Positions 41,252 to 52,102 of a DNA stretch of 64,000 nucleotides are shown one piece after another. Origin of the DNA: Nitrospirales bacterium (GTDB taxonomy: Bacteria; Nitrospirota; Nitrospiria; Nitrospirales; UBA8639); assembly GCA_020027205.1 (NCBI GenBank), contig JAHRAQ010000025.1:124001-188000 (forward strand). The letters are read 5' to 3'. A program made the translations under genes and the position numbers. The notes beneath the pieces were generated by a model. That model was not told the DNA's origin. It made no database searches and was given only the letters and a program-made list of their open reading frames with translations. Position 1 is the first letter of the stretch, and every line of letters starts with the position of its first letter.

Positions 41252-43861
41252 ATGGATATGAACCGCATGACATTGCGCGTCCAAGAGGCGCTGCAATCGG
41301 CTTCCACCCTGGCCATGAACAGGCATCATCAGGGCATAGACGTCGACCATGTACTCATGGCCCTGCTGGAACAATCCAATGGATCGGCCGGTCCGATTCT
41401 GGAACAGACCGGCCTCTCCATTCCCGCCGTTAAAGCCGAAGCGGAACGGCAACTGGCAAACGTTCCCCGCGTCAAAGGCCCCGGAGCATCTCCCGGGCAA
41501 ATGTATTTGACCCGGCGCATGGCGGCGCTTCTTGACCTTGCGGAGGAAGAAAAACGGTCACTGAAGGATGAATACGTCAGCGTCGAACATCTGTTGCTGG
41601 CCATGGCGGCACAGGGCGGCGTCTTGAACACCATCGGGGCGACACGGGAGAAACTGTTGGCCGGGTTGCAAAAAATTCGCGGGAATCAACGAGTCTCCAG
41701 CCAGGATCCCGAAGGCACCTATCAGGCGTTGGAAAAATACGGCAGGGATCTCACCATGCTGGCGGGACAGGGAAAGTTGGACCCGGTCATCGGTCGAGAC
41801 GAAGAAATTCGACGGACGATTCAGATTCTGTCGCGACGGACCAAAAACAACCCCGTGCTTATCGGCGAACCGGGAGTCGGGAAGACGGCCATCGTGGAAG
41901 GTTTGGCCCAGCGGATTGTGAAAGGTGACGTTCCGGAGGGGTTAAAACAGAAACGCGTGGTGGTCCTGGACCTGGGAGCATTGGTGGCGGGAGCCAAATT
42001 TCGAGGAGAGTTTGAAGAACGACTGAAGGCTGTGTTGAAAGAAATCCAGTCATCCCACGGTCACATTCTGCTCTTTATCGATGAACTGCACACCGTCGTC
42101 GGCGCAGGGGCGGCGGAGGGCGCCATGGACGCGGCCAATCTGCTCAAGCCCATGCTCGCAAGAGGTGAATTGCATCTTGTCGGGGCGACCACGCTGGATG
42201 AATACCGCACGCACATTGAAAAGGACGCCGCGCTTGAGCGTCGTTTTCAACCCGTGTTTGTGGAGCAACCGTCCGTGGATGATACGATTTCCATTCTTCG
42301 GGGGCTGCGGGAACGCTATGAAGTGCACCATGGGGTTCGGATTAAAGACGCCGCCCTGGTGGCGGCGGCGCGGTTGTCTCATCGGTACATCGGCGACCGA
42401 TATCTTCCAGACAAAGCCATTGACCTGGTTGATGAATCGGCGGCCCGGTTGCGTACGGAAATTGAAAGTGTTCCCGTCGAACTGGACGAAGTGTCGCGGA
42501 AAGTCATGCAGATGGAAATCGAACGTGAAGCGCTCAAAAAAGAAGACGACGCGGGCAGCAAGGCCAGGCTGGAGATGCTGGAAGGGGATCTTGAAAGCAA
42601 ACGTCGAACGCTGGCCGACCTGAAAACACAATGGGAATCGGAGAAATCCGCCGTCGGGCGTTTGCAGCAAATCCGGCAACGCATTGAGGATCTCAAGCCT
42701 CATATTGAAAAAGCCGAACGCGAATACGACCTTAACCGCGTCGCGGAGTTGCGATACGGCACGCTGCCACGGCTGGAGCGCGAACTTCACGACGAAGAAG
42801 AACAACTTGATCGGAAAAAAGGGAAAACGCGTCTCCTCAAAGAAGAGGTCGATGAAGAAGATATTGCGGACGTCATCAGCCGATGGACGGGCATTCCCGT
42901 CAGCCGGCTTCTCCGGGAAGAAACGGAAAAACTCCTGCGTCTGGGAGATGCGCTGCACGCGCGCGTCGTGGGCCAGGAAGAAGGCGTGCGGGCGGTGGCC
43001 GACGCCGTGCTGCGGGCGCGGTCGGGCATCAAAGACCCCAACCGGCCGATCGGCTCATTTTTATTTCTCGGCCCGACCGGAGTGGGAAAAACAGAATTGG
43101 CGCGAGCCCTGGCGCAAACACTCTTTGACGACGAAGCCAATCTTGTGCGGCTTGACATGTCGGAATATATGGAGAAACACGCGGTGTCCCGATTGATCGG
43201 CGCTCCCCCCGGTTATATCGGATATGAAGAAGGCGGACAATTAACCGAGGCGGTTCGGCGGCGGCCTTTTTGCGTGATTCTGCTGGACGAAATCGAAAAA
43301 GCGCATCATGACGTGTTCAATATTTTACTGCAGGTCCTGGATGACGGTCGATTGACCGATGCGCGGGGCCGAACCGTTGATTTCAAAAATGCCGTGTTGA
43401 TCATGACGTCGAACATCGGCAGCCGGGAGATTCTGGATGCCCGGCAACGGGGACAGACCCATGAAGCCCTGCAAACACTTGTCTCCGATGAAGTCAAGCG
43501 TCATTTCCGTCCGGAATTTTTAAATCGGATTGATGAAACCGTCGTGTTCCGCCCGTTGCGTTCGGACGAACTGGGTCGCATCGTGGATATTCAACTGGCC
43601 CGGGTCAGGGCCCGATTGAGTGATCGCAGAATTCAACTGGAAGTGACCCGCGAGGCCCTGTTGAATTTGGGAAAACGAGGATACAATCCCGCCTATGGCG
43701 CCCGGCCATTAAAACGGTTGATCCAGCAGGACGTGGAAACGCCGTTGTCGAAACTGCTGGTTCGCGGCGACGTGACGGATGGAGACACGGTCACCATTGA
43801 CTGCACAAATGACCGGGTGATACTCGTTCCCGCGCCGACGGCGGGGCATTCCGCCATTTGA
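41252..43861 (+). CDS. clpB: ATP-dependent disaggregase ClpB
   Basis: 869 residues from [18 protein letters not shown] at 41252, the usual ClpB start; the frame is open 35 codons upstream. The Clp N-domain (1-150) precedes AAA-1 with Walker A GEPGVGKT (about 205-212) and the [20 protein letters not shown] loop. The long coiled-coil M-domain (about 410-535, [20 protein letters not shown]) distinguishes ClpB from ClpA/C. AAA-2 has [14 protein letters not shown] (about 608-621) and pore loop GYIGYEEGG. With DnaK it pulls proteins out of heat-induced aggregates. Confidence 0.97.
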   Translation: MDMNRMTLRVQEALQSASTLAMNRHHQGIDVDHVLMALLEQSNGSAGPILEQTGLSIPAVKAEAERQLANVPRVKGPGASPGQMYLTRRMAALLDLAEEEKRSLKDEYVSVEHLLLAMAAQGGVLNTIGATREKLLAGLQKIRGNQRVSSQDPEGTYQALEKYGRDLTMLAGQGKLDPVIGRDEEIRRTIQILSRRTKNNPVLIGEPGVGKTAIVEGLAQRIVKGDVPEGLKQKRVVVLDLGALVAGAKFRGEFEERLKAVLKEIQSSHGHILLFIDELHTVVGAGAAEGAMDAANLLKPMLARGELHLVGATTLDEYRTHIEKDAALERRFQPVFVEQPSVDDTISILRGLRERYEVHHGVRIKDAALVAAARLSHRYIGDRYLPDKAIDLVDESAARLRTEIESVPVELDEVSRKVMQMEIEREALKKEDDAGSKARLEMLEGDLESKRRTLADLKTQWESEKSAVGRLQQIRQRIEDLKPHIEKAEREYDLNRVAELRYGTLPRLERELHDEEEQLDRKKGKTRLLKEEVDEEDIADVISRWTGIPVSRLLREETEKLLRLGDALHARVVGQEEGVRAVADAVLRARSGIKDPNRPIGSFLFLGPTGVGKTELARALAQTLFDDEANLVRLDMSEYMEKHAVSRLIGAPPGYIGYEEGGQLTEAVRRRPFCVILLDEIEKAHHDVFNILLQVLDDGRLTDARGRTVDFKNAVLIMTSNIGSREILDARQRGQTHEALQTLVSDEVKRHFRPEFLNRIDETVVFRPLRSDELGRIVDIQLARVRARLSDRRIQLEVTREALLNLGKRGYNPAYGARPLKRLIQQDVETPLSKLLVRGDVTDGDTVTIDCTNDRVILVPAPTAGHSAI

Positions 43862-43915
43862 GACATAACTTCGTCGCGGCTTTGCATCTTCTCGTCGTTC
43901 TGCAACGCGGATGCG

Positions 43916-44338
43916 TTATTCACCCATAATGTGTACAACGATCTCCCTCGACCGCGCCCGCGTATCAAAATCAAGAAGGACTATGGCTTGCCAGGTGCCC
44001 AGAAGTAGTTGCATCCCGGCAAAGGGAATTGTGAGAGATTGACCTTGAATTTGCCCCCGTAAATGACTGTGTCCGTTATCTTCGCCGGGATTGACACGAT
44101 TGTGCCGCCACGCCGAATCGGCGGGTACAAGTTGATCCCAGAGTGTTTTGGTGTCGGCCCGCAATCCCGGTTCATCCTCGATAATCAACACCGACGCGGT
44201 GGTGTGTTTCACGAATATCGTCACAATCCCGGTTTGCAGGCGGGCATGGGAAAGGCATTGCCGGACGGTATCGGAAATATTCTCGATATGCGAACGGCCT
44301 TTCATGTTCACTGAAAAATTGTGCGTGAAAACCGGCAT
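43916..44338 (-). CDS. YjbQ/UPF0047 family protein
   Basis: 140 residues matching the UPF0047 (YjbQ) fold. VTIFVKHTTASVLIIEDEPGLRAD carries the conserved His-Thr-Thr-Ala, and HRVNPGEDNGHSHLRGQI-type residues give the second His cluster. GTWQAIVLLDFDTRARSREIVVHIMGE closes the barrel. Some members show weak thiamin-phosphate synthase activity, but the physiological role is unsettled. The stop and the HD-protein start are 12 bases apart on the same strand. Confidence 0.93.
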   Translation of the reverse strand: MPVFTHNFSVNMKGRSHIENISDTVRQCLSHARLQTGIVTIFVKHTTASVLIIEDEPGLRADTKTLWDQLVPADSAWRHNRVNPGEDNGHSHLRGQIQGQSLTIPFAGMQLLLGTWQAIVLLDFDTRARSREIVVHIMGE

Positions 44339-44350
44339 CGGATTGTTCCG

Positions 44351-45256
44351 CTAGAGTGACCGCAAAAACCGCCGTTCACCGGACGACAACGTTCCCCCGC
44401 GAGCCGCCTCGAGAAGAGAATCAAAAACCCCGGAGGCCGTTAATCGTCGAACGGCCGTTACCACGCGAACGTTCAACCGGTCCTGCCGTTGCAATTCGTC
44501 AAGATAGTCGAACGCCGCCACAAAACTTTCCCGTGCGCGCGCATAATAGTCATTGCCCCGCCGCCGGTTGCTGTGGGCTTCCAGTTGCTCACATGCGACA
44601 AGAATTTCTCCCAGTTCCCTGACCCATCCCGGAGACCTCGCCAGTTTTTCGGGATAATAGTAGTATAACGTGACGCGCTCCATCCATGGCAACCAGCAAA
44701 TGCCCAGACGTTCCAACGTCGGCTTCGCTCGTTTGAGTTGACGGCGATGGCGACGGGCAAAACCCAGCCGCATTTCAATTTGCTCGCAAGCCCACCGGTT
44801 CAGGTTCAGCCCTTCGTCGGTCAACTGTTGACGATAGATCTTCACAAAGGCTTTGTCTTCATTGCCGTACTTTGAATGAGGATGTCGCAACCGCCACTCG
44901 GCGGGCCTGGTCGGCACGTCGTGTTTGCGCGCCCATGACCATATTCGTCCAAAGAGAGAACGATCAAGCCCGGCCCGGCCCAAATCATGTAACAGGCAGG
45001 CAACGTGAAAGTGTCGGAGTCTCGACGGTTCGTGGGCGAGGTATCGGAACACGGCCGCGCACATTTTTGCCGTTCGCAACGCATGGACTTTATCATACCC
45101 CTTGATGACGGTGTTGGATTTAAACGGGTGGGGATAGTCGTATAATTGCAGTATCGCTTTCACCAGAGATTGCGGCAGGAGAAGATCGGGGGATGCCGAT
45201 GGATGGAGCCGTCGGCCCGGAACATGCCCGGATGGAACGGAAACTAATGCTGGCAT
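44351..45256 (-). CDS. HD-domain metal-dependent phosphohydrolase, substrate unknown
   Basis: 301 residues. The HD metal site is split as His58 (KVHALRTAKMCAAVF), His84 (RHFHVACLLHDLG) and His90-Asp91. The C-terminal two thirds are helical and basic with RLGFARRHRRQLKRAKPTLERLG and a Tyr run (YYYYPEKLA). No partner domain such as GGDEF, RelA or nucleotidyltransferase is attached. The substrate could be a nucleotide or a cyclic dinucleotide, but the degenerate-looking surroundings of the HD motif prevent a choice. A TTGACA -35 on the minus strand (complement of 45312-45317) lies about 60 bases upstream. Confidence 0.75.
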   Translation of the reverse strand: MPALVSVPSGHVPGRRLHPSASPDLLLPQSLVKAILQLYDYPHPFKSNTVIKGYDKVHALRTAKMCAAVFRYLAHEPSRLRHFHVACLLHDLGRAGLDRSLFGRIWSWARKHDVPTRPAEWRLRHPHSKYGNEDKAFVKIYRQQLTDEGLNLNRWACEQIEMRLGFARRHRRQLKRAKPTLERLGICWLPWMERVTLYYYYPEKLARSPGWVRELGEILVACEQLEAHSNRRRGNDYYARARESFVAAFDYLDELQRQDRLNVRVVTAVRRLTASGVFDSLLEAARGGTLSSGERRFLRSL

Positions 45257-45502
45257 GGCAAAAGAACATCGGCTACAATAAACAATGACTTTAACAATAG
45301 AATCGTTTGCCTGTCAAGCGCACGGCAAGCCGGCGGCGGCACGGACGTGCGAAATGAATGTCATGAACCAACGCATATCTGAACGGACAGGAAAATGTGG
45401 AATGGGCGGGACGCTGGCGGTTTTCCGGACGTGCGCGAGCATCATCGCACGTCCGGCTTCCATCCCGTCATGTCGTCACTGCGTTCAGCCGGGAGACCGC
45501 GC

Positions 45503-48500
45503 ATGACCGGCAAGCGAAAACGCCTGATTCTTGTCCTGTGTCTCATCGTGATTGTGTCCTTCCTGGGCGTGGCCTACGTTGTCACGTTTCAGAGAGACGT
45601 TTTGCACAAAGCGGCTCAACATATCATCGCCGGGTCCCTGGGAGAACAGATCACCATTCGGGACATTCGCATGGAACTCTTCCCTCGCCCGGAGTTGCGG
45701 CTCATAGATGTCAGCATCAACGTCCCGGGCTGGAACAAGCCGATGTTTCGAGCCTCGGAAATTCGCTTGCGAACGGGGGCGGTCTTGACCGAAGGGGATG
45801 CGCCGGCGTCACAGGTTTTGATTGTTGAAAATGCCCGCTTTGATCTTGGGCGGGACAGGAATGGTCGATGGAACTATCAGGACCTCCTTCAGGATGGGTC
45901 ATCCGGGACGTTGGGGGCGTTTCTTGCGGGGTCTTCACTGAAACTGATCAATGGCTCGTTAGATATTGAAGACACGTTCCGTCGCGACGCCCCTTTGCGC
46001 ATCCACGCCGACACGGTCGAACTGCGGGTGGAGCGATTGGCGCTGACGGGGCCGACCGAGATATTTCTTTCCGCACGACTTGCCGATGAAGAAACGGGGG
46101 CCATGGTGTCGTCCTACGGCACGGTCGAACATATCGGCGGGTTTCTGAATTTTCAACCAACGAAACGGCAGGACCTGACCCCGCAACTTGCACTGTACGC
46201 TCGCACGGAACTTGACCGGCACATGCTCTCGCACATCGCCGACCTGTTCAAATTTGAGGAAGTTCCAATGGGACTCCAGGGAAAAATCAGCGCCCAGGGG
46301 CACGTTCGTTTTGCGCCAGGTGTGCAGGGATATGATCTGGCGGTCTCCGATCTTGTGGTGTTGACGGACGTTATTGACCTGAACGTGGAAGCGAACGTAG
46401 CGGGTTTGTTCCTTCCCGATCCTCCAACGTTATCCGGCAAATGGACGAGCACGCCTCTGGCCATTCAGCATTTGCCGCAATGGCTTCCGCGCGACGGGCT
46501 TTCCTCCAAATTGTACCGGATGATTCGCCGCCATGATTTTCGCGGAAAAATCCGGGCGGTGTCGGCGACGTTTTCAGGCTCTGCCCGCGAGGGGTTGGGC
46601 TATTCCCTGGGCGGAGAGTTTCACCTGTCGGACGGGACGGCGGCCTTCGGACCCAAGTGGGGCAAAGCCGAACACGTCGAAGGGATCATCCGTGTTCAGT
46701 CAGACCGGATTCAACTGTCTGATGTACGCGGCGCCTACAATGACATTCCCGTCACCGGAGGAACGGGCACCATTGTCTGGGACGGGGAAGGCGGCCGGCT
46801 GACGTCCACGCTGACGGGGACCGCTTCGCCGACGCAATTGCTCGGTGTCGTGCAGAAGTTCGTTCATTGGGATACCGAACAATACCTGGCGCCGCCGCTT
46901 CACGATCAACCGGGGCACGGATCCGTGACAATACAATTCGACGTCCTCCTTCAACATCCCGAAAGCATTGTCTTTCACAATGCGGAATATCGGCCGGAAG
47001 AGGCGGTGATGCGACTCCCCGGACTGCCGGGGCCGGTTACCCACATAAGCGGGCTTCTCGATTTTTCGCCGCACCATCTTCGCCTTAAGAACGTCAGGGG
47101 CCTCTACGGAAAAAGCGATTTTCACATCGAAGGGACGATGAACTTTGCCGGGCCGGCTTCCATTGACGAGGTCAGAATTCAGGGACACATGCATGGCCGC
47201 GATCTCGCCACGTTGTTTCCCCATCCCCCCGGAGATCAGGCGATGTTTTCAGGCTCCGCCCGATACGTGGTTGTGGTCGATGGAAAACCGGAAGCCCCTG
47301 TCATTCGAGGCGCCGTTGATTTGCAGGGATTGGGCATTGCCGTGCCGGGGATCATCAACAAAGCCTCGCCCCTCGAGGGAGAACTTGATTTTCACGTTCT
47401 GCCCGGCGGGAATCGCCGATTGTCTTTCAAGCATCTTTCCCTGCGATTTCCCTCTGTCGGTCTGGCGGGACAGGGACGCCTTCGTTATGGTCCAAAGCCG
47501 GCCATCAACATCTCCTTCACAACCGATCCCATTCTCTTTGCCGCACTGCCGCCCGGGCTTCAATTATTTAACGGGGCGATATCCGATGGAAAACTGGAGG
47601 TGTCCCTGGCGTTGCAGGGAACGGAGCGGAATTGGCGGTTGTGGAAAAAATCGGGATGGGTGGCGCTCACAAAAGGCACGGTTAATATCGACGGGCTGGC
47701 GCCGCCGATTTCCCACGTATTTATTCGGGCCAGACTGAACGGTCATGCCGCGGATCTGAAACATCTGCAATGGAGGATGGGAGAAAGCCAGGTACGAATA
47801 ACGGGCGCCGTTCAGCAATGGGACAGCCGTCCAAGCATAACCGGAACATTGATGTCGTCTCAATTTGATCTGGCTCGTCTGATTCCCGGGGGAGAGCGGT
47901 CTTCCCTGCGGAGATCTTTGGCAACCATTGCCCGGACGGCCACCGTGTCCGGAAATCTGCAACTCGATCATGCCAGATACAAAGCCCTGTCTTTTCAGAC
48001 TTTGACGGGCCGGCTCCGAATCCAGGACGGCATCATCGGCGTTGAAGACATTCGGGGACAGACGGCACAGGGCACAATGCAGGGCAGGATGTTGATCCAT
48101 CTGCCTCTGCAACAACCGGCCACGATGAAAACTTGGTTTGATGTGCGCGGAATTTCCCTGCTGGCTCTGGAGCAAACTTTTCTCGATGCAAAGACTCTGG
48201 ACGAACGATTGATAACGGGCATGGTATCCGCCAAAGGCGTACTTGCGGGGCATGGAAGGGACGCGGGCGGCATTCTCCCGACTCTCAACGGCAATCTGAC
48301 GCTTTCCATTGTCGACGGACGCATCAAACGGGGCACGGTGGTCCCGAAAATATTGGCCATCATGAATCTTCCGAGCATGTTGCAGGGGCAAATTGAACTC
48401 CAGAAGGAAGGGTATCCTTTTGACAAGCAAACAGGAACGCTGACCATCGCCGACGGCCTTATGACTTCCGAGGATATTGTCATAGACGGCCCGGTTTTAA

Positions 48501-48865
48501 AAATGACCGCCGCGGGGCAGTTCGATTTTCTGCGTGATGATTTGGACGTGGTGGCGGCCATCAGCCCGTTTGGCTCTTATTTTGATCTTCTTCGGAAAAT
48601 TCCGTTGTTCAAGTTGTTGATGGATGACGGCAAACAGGGAGTCCTTTCGGCCATGTTTAAAATCAAAGGGCCGCTCCACGCGCCCCGCGTGACGCCGATG
48701 CCCATGGAATCCTTTGCCATGGGGGTAACGCGCTTCGGCACATTGGCGTTTAATGTTTTGAAAAATACGATCGCCCTGCCGGCGAAAATGTTTTCCAACG
48801 AAGGCGCCGCCGCGCAGCCGGCGTCTCAACCCGCCGATTCTCCGGACGACGAAGGGGAGTTTTGA
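45503..48865 (+). CDS. AsmA-family envelope protein
   Basis: 1,120 residues from MTGKRKRLILVLCLIVIVS at 45503, which opens the single N-terminal membrane helix (about 7-29); the frame extends upstream without one. The next part, GEQITIRDIRMELFPRPELRLIDVSI, is the AsmA N-terminal signature. The long middle is beta-strand rich, as expected for the elongated groove of AsmA/TamB/YhdP-like proteins. The C-terminal AsmA-like region ends with LDVVAAISPFGSYFDLLRKIPLFKLL and GPLHAPRVTPMP. These proteins are thought to carry phospholipid between the membranes. The size lies between AsmA and YhdP. Confidence 0.88.
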   Translation: MTGKRKRLILVLCLIVIVSFLGVAYVVTFQRDVLHKAAQHIIAGSLGEQITIRDIRMELFPRPELRLIDVSINVPGWNKPMFRASEIRLRTGAVLTEGDAPASQVLIVENARFDLGRDRNGRWNYQDLLQDGSSGTLGAFLAGSSLKLINGSLDIEDTFRRDAPLRIHADTVELRVERLALTGPTEIFLSARLADEETGAMVSSYGTVEHIGGFLNFQPTKRQDLTPQLALYARTELDRHMLSHIADLFKFEEVPMGLQGKISAQGHVRFAPGVQGYDLAVSDLVVLTDVIDLNVEANVAGLFLPDPPTLSGKWTSTPLAIQHLPQWLPRDGLSSKLYRMIRRHDFRGKIRAVSATFSGSAREGLGYSLGGEFHLSDGTAAFGPKWGKAEHVEGIIRVQSDRIQLSDVRGAYNDIPVTGGTGTIVWDGEGGRLTSTLTGTASPTQLLGVVQKFVHWDTEQYLAPPLHDQPGHGSVTIQFDVLLQHPESIVFHNAEYRPEEAVMRLPGLPGPVTHISGLLDFSPHHLRLKNVRGLYGKSDFHIEGTMNFAGPASIDEVRIQGHMHGRDLATLFPHPPGDQAMFSGSARYVVVVDGKPEAPVIRGAVDLQGLGIAVPGIINKASPLEGELDFHVLPGGNRRLSFKHLSLRFPSVGLAGQGRLRYGPKPAINISFTTDPILFAALPPGLQLFNGAISDGKLEVSLALQGTERNWRLWKKSGWVALTKGTVNIDGLAPPISHVFIRARLNGHAADLKHLQWRMGESQVRITGAVQQWDSRPSITGTLMSSQFDLARLIPGGERSSLRRSLATIARTATVSGNLQLDHARYKALSFQTLTGRLRIQDGIIGVEDIRGQTAQGTMQGRMLIHLPLQQPATMKTWFDVRGISLLALEQTFLDAKTLDERLITGMVSAKGVLAGHGRDAGGILPTLNGNLTLSIVDGRIKRGTVVPKILAIMNLPSMLQGQIELQKEGYPFDKQTGTLTIADGLMTSEDIVIDGPVLKMTAAGQFDFLRDDLDVVAAISPFGSYFDLLRKIPLFKLLMDDGKQGVLSAMFKIKGPLHAPRVTPMPMESFAMGVTRFGTLAFNVLKNTIALPAKMFSNEGAAAQPASQPADSPDDEGEF

Positions 48866-48889
48866 CGGCGCGCCCATGGTCATTCCGGC

Positions 48890-49921
48890 ATGATCCCCAC
48901 CGTTGAATGGAAAGAGGGCGTGATTCGCCTCCTTGACCAGACACAGTTGCCCGGCCGCACAACAATTTTTGAATGCAAAGACGTGGCGGCGGTGGTCTCC
49001 GCCATTCGTGAGTTAAAAGTGCGGGGCGCGCCGGCCATCGGCGTCACGGCGGCGATGGGCGTGGCGCTGGGGGCTTGTTCGGCGACGGAAACCGACGTCC
49101 TGGCATTGACGAAAAACGTTCTGTGCGTCTGTGATCAATTGGCCGCCACGCGCCCCACGGCGGTCAATCTTTTTTGGGCGATTGAACGCATGAAAAACGT
49201 TTTGTGGAAAAACCGTGACCGAACGGTGCGCGAGATGCAATCCCAACTGGTGGAAGAAGCGTTGGCCATTCAACGGGAAGATATTGCGATGTGCAAAGCC
49301 ATGGGTCGCCACGGGGCTGGCATTGTGAAGGACGGGCAGCATATTTTAACGCATTGCAACGCGGGCGCCCTGGCAACGGCCGGATACGGCACGGCCCTGG
49401 GAGTCTGCCGGGCCGCACGGGAACAGGGAAAAAACATTCATGTCTTTGTCGATGAAACCCGGCCCGTTCTGCAGGGCGCCAGACTGACGGCATGGGAATT
49501 GCTGGAAGACGGCATTCCCGTCACCCTTATCACGGACAACATGGCCGGAGCCGTCATGCGGCAGGGCAGGATTGATCTCTGCATGGTGGGCGCGGACCGG
49601 ATTGCCGCCAACGGAGACGTGGCCAATAAAATCGGCACGTATTCGGTCGCGGTGCTTGCCAAAGCGCATGGCATCCCTTTTTATGTGGCGGCGCCTTCGT
49701 CAACCATCGACATCATGACCTCGTCAGGCTCATCGATTGCCATTGAGGAACGCCCAATCCATGAGGTCACCACGCTGCATGGAGGAACATGGATTGCCCC
49801 CAAAGGCGTCCATGTTCTTAATCCGGCTTTTGATGTGACTCCTGCCGAGTATATCACCGGGATTATTACGGAGCGGGGCATATTCGCGCCGGATCAAATC
49901 GCGGAAACATTTAAAGGCTGA
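48890..49921 (+). CDS. mtnA: S-methyl-5-thioribose-1-phosphate isomerase
   Basis: 343 residues. MtnA isomerises methylthioribose-1-phosphate to the ribulose form in methionine salvage. [18 protein letters not shown] and [14 protein letters not shown] lie in the N-terminal half. The catalytic Cys156 is in [19 protein letters not shown] and the catalytic Asp236 in [36 protein letters not shown] is also diagnostic. No other salvage gene is adjacent; the enzyme may also act in DHAP-shunt variants. Confidence 0.95.
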   Translation: MIPTVEWKEGVIRLLDQTQLPGRTTIFECKDVAAVVSAIRELKVRGAPAIGVTAAMGVALGACSATETDVLALTKNVLCVCDQLAATRPTAVNLFWAIERMKNVLWKNRDRTVREMQSQLVEEALAIQREDIAMCKAMGRHGAGIVKDGQHILTHCNAGALATAGYGTALGVCRAAREQGKNIHVFVDETRPVLQGARLTAWELLEDGIPVTLITDNMAGAVMRQGRIDLCMVGADRIAANGDVANKIGTYSVAVLAKAHGIPFYVAAPSSTIDIMTSSGSSIAIEERPIHEVTTLHGGTWIAPKGVHVLNPAFDVTPAEYITGIITERGIFAPDQIAETFKG

Positions 49922-49938
49922 AAGGTTGGATGGAGGCG

Positions 49939-50538
49939 CTATCCGAAACGCCCTTCCAGAACGATTTCATTCAGGGGACGCCGGCCGCTCGGAAATTCCC
50001 GCTTGAGAAGATGGGCTGGCAGGGATTCCCCGGACGCCCGCTTGCCGACGGCGGCCATGGCAAGAACCGCATACCGCTCGGGAACACCAAGCGTCCTTCT
50101 CGCCTTGTCATAATCGAATCCCTGCATGCCGTGCACGACAAATCCTCTGCGCGCTCCCTCCAACGCGAAATTTTCCCATGCCGCCCCGGCGTCGAAGGCA
50201 TGCGTGTCGGCCGGTTGATCGCCCTGTTCAAAGAACATGCCGGAAGTGATGACGACCAGCGCGGCGGCATGTTGCGCCCAGACTTTGTTGCCTTCGACAA
50301 GCAGATCAAGAAACGCTTCCCAGAACTTTGACTGCCGCCTGGCGTACACAAAACGCCACAGTTGCGCATTGTTGGACGACGGCGCCCAGCGAGCGGCTTC
50401 AAAGAGCGGCATGAGTTCGGCATCCGACATGGACTCGCCGGTCATGGAACGGGGAGACCATCGGTTCAAGAGCAGGGGATGAATGGCGTACTGCGTCTTT
50501 CGGTGTTCCTTGACTTCTTCCGTGAGTCCGTCGTCCAT
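49939..50538 (-). CDS. Nitroreductase-family FMN oxidoreductase
   Basis: 199 residues with AAAGGAA before the ATG. RWSPRSMTGESMSDAELMPLFEAARWAPSSNN is the FMN-binding start of the family, and LEGARRGFVVHGMQGFD lies mid-protein. Nitroreductase-like enzymes form FMN dimers that use NAD(P)H to reduce nitroaromatics, quinones or enones. Substrate cannot be read from sequence. It is transcribed towards mtnA. Confidence 0.88.
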   Translation of the reverse strand: MDDGLTEEVKEHRKTQYAIHPLLLNRWSPRSMTGESMSDAELMPLFEAARWAPSSNNAQLWRFVYARRQSKFWEAFLDLLVEGNKVWAQHAAALVVITSGMFFEQGDQPADTHAFDAGAAWENFALEGARRGFVVHGMQGFDYDKARRTLGVPERYAVLAMAAVGKRASGESLPAHLLKREFPSGRRPLNEIVLEGRFG

Positions 50539-50590
50539 AATGCGTTCCTTTCTTCATGACCGCTGTCTGCCGTGAAAACATTGCGTGGAA

Positions 50591-52051
50591 TCACGATGGG
50601 GTACGGTCGGATTCCTTGAGTCGTTCCAGGCGTGCCTGATCCACGGAAACCCACATGGTTTTTCCGCGAGTCACCGTGGCCGACCCCGGCCGTGCCCCTT
50701 TGGGTTTCTTGACGTACTTTTTCAGCGCATAAATGATTTCGCCTTTTCCACTTTTTCGTAAATTGCTGTAAAGCACTGCCAGCGCGGCGGCGTCTTGCAG
50801 GGTTTCAGGCGGAGTTTGCCGTTTTTTCGGCAACCTGACGATGACATGAGATCCGGAAACGCCGTTGGCATGCAGCCAGAGATCGTCGGGTTTGGACATC
50901 GTGAAGGTCAGAACATCGTTGCCGCGCGCATTTTTTCCAACCAGAATGGCATACCCGTCATGAGATCGGAAAGAACGGCAGGCCGAGGCGGTTTTCGACG
51001 CCGGCCGTTGCGGTGCGTTCGGCGAAATGCGCGCGTGCGCGCCGGCCTTGCTCACGGCTGACGGCGGCATCCTGCCATGTTCCGCTTCGCGTAATGCAAG
51101 TTGGAGTTCGGCCAATGTCTTTTTTGCCTCTTCAAGACGAGGCGCCAGATTGGTTTGCGCGCCGACAAATTTTCGATACTTTTTGAAATAGTCCGCGAGG
51201 TTCTCCGGGCCGTTTTTTTGACGGTCCAACGGCAGAACAATCACCGGCAATGTGTCATCGAAATAATCAATAACCTTAATGCAATCCTGTTTTGGAGAGA
51301 GAGCGGAGAGATGGTTTTTCAGCAATTCGCCGTATCGTTGATATTCACGGTAGGGAAGGACTCTGTCAAGATCGCCGGCGAGTCTTTCGATTCGTCGCTG
51401 AAGTTTCCTGACGTTGTTCCGTAAACGAGACGCGTGTTGACGACGTTCAGCCGCGCGATTCTCATGCTGTTCGGCCTCAAGGCAGGCCGTCTCAATCCGT
51501 CGAGACACTGGAAAGCTGCCTTCATCTTCAGCGTGAAAACGCGAAGAATCTGTCCGCACGGATTCCGGCGTTGTGTTGCCTGACGGAACGGGAGGCGGCT
51601 CAAAGACCCGTCCCGCACTCCGGCCGCCGTATTTTTCCGGTTTCAGAGACCGCAAAATCGCGCCCTGGGAATCCAGTATAAAAAGATTGGCCGAACGCCC
51701 GGTGAGAGCCGCCACCAAAAAGAATGTGTTGTCATGGTGTTTCAGTTCCAGCCAGACAATGCGGTCATGCGGCATTTGAACCATGCGACGCATTGTCGCG
51801 CCCAGAAGATGGGCGCGCATATATTGACAAAACGGCGGGGGAGTCGGAAGGCCCGATATGGGTTTGCGCAGGATATGCAACCGGCCATATCGGGGATGCG
51901 CCGAGATGAGGATCGCAACCGACCGTTGCGGCCGGCGAAGAGCGATCGTGATCGTATCAGGCGTGAGTTGCCGAATGTTCCGGATCAATCCGCCGACGCA
52001 GACCGGCGCCATTTCGGCAATGACCGCGCTCACGTCATGGAGGCTTACCAT
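50591..52051 (-). CDS. NFACT (RqcH/Rqc2-like) ribosome quality-control protein
   Basis: 486 residues. The N-terminal NFACT-N domain (about 1-180) has FCQYMRAHLLGATMRRMVQ and RIVWLELKH. A coiled coil (about 195-345) and then NFACT-R (about 370-460) follow, with SHDGYAILVGKNARGNDVLTF and DDLWLHANGVSGSHVIVR. RqcH binds stalled large ribosomal subunits and recruits tRNA-Ala to add C-terminal alanine tails. The protein is shorter than the 560-580 residues of Firmicutes RqcH, and the linker between N domain and coiled coil is proline-rich. It has fibronectin-binding homologues, hence the older name FbpA. Confidence 0.88.
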   Translation of the reverse strand: MVSLHDVSAVIAEMAPVCVGGLIRNIRQLTPDTITIALRRPQRSVAILISAHPRYGRLHILRKPISGLPTPPPFCQYMRAHLLGATMRRMVQMPHDRIVWLELKHHDNTFFLVAALTGRSANLFILDSQGAILRSLKPEKYGGRSAGRVFEPPPVPSGNTTPESVRTDSSRFHAEDEGSFPVSRRIETACLEAEQHENRAAERRQHASRLRNNVRKLQRRIERLAGDLDRVLPYREYQRYGELLKNHLSALSPKQDCIKVIDYFDDTLPVIVLPLDRQKNGPENLADYFKKYRKFVGAQTNLAPRLEEAKKTLAELQLALREAEHGRMPPSAVSKAGAHARISPNAPQRPASKTASACRSFRSHDGYAILVGKNARGNDVLTFTMSKPDDLWLHANGVSGSHVIVRLPKKRQTPPETLQDAAALAVLYSNLRKSGKGEIIYALKKYVKKPKGARPGSATVTRGKTMWVSVDQARLERLKESDRTPS

Positions 52052-52102
52052 CGTGTTCTCCCTGCGGACTCGTGACGCGCGGAACGCTATGGCGAAGCGG
52101 AG

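Noticed and set aside
45257-45502. Possible gene in the gap between the HD protein and the AsmA-type gene
   Set aside because: Only short frames without ribosome-binding sites or recognisable domains; the gap more likely holds divergent promoters.
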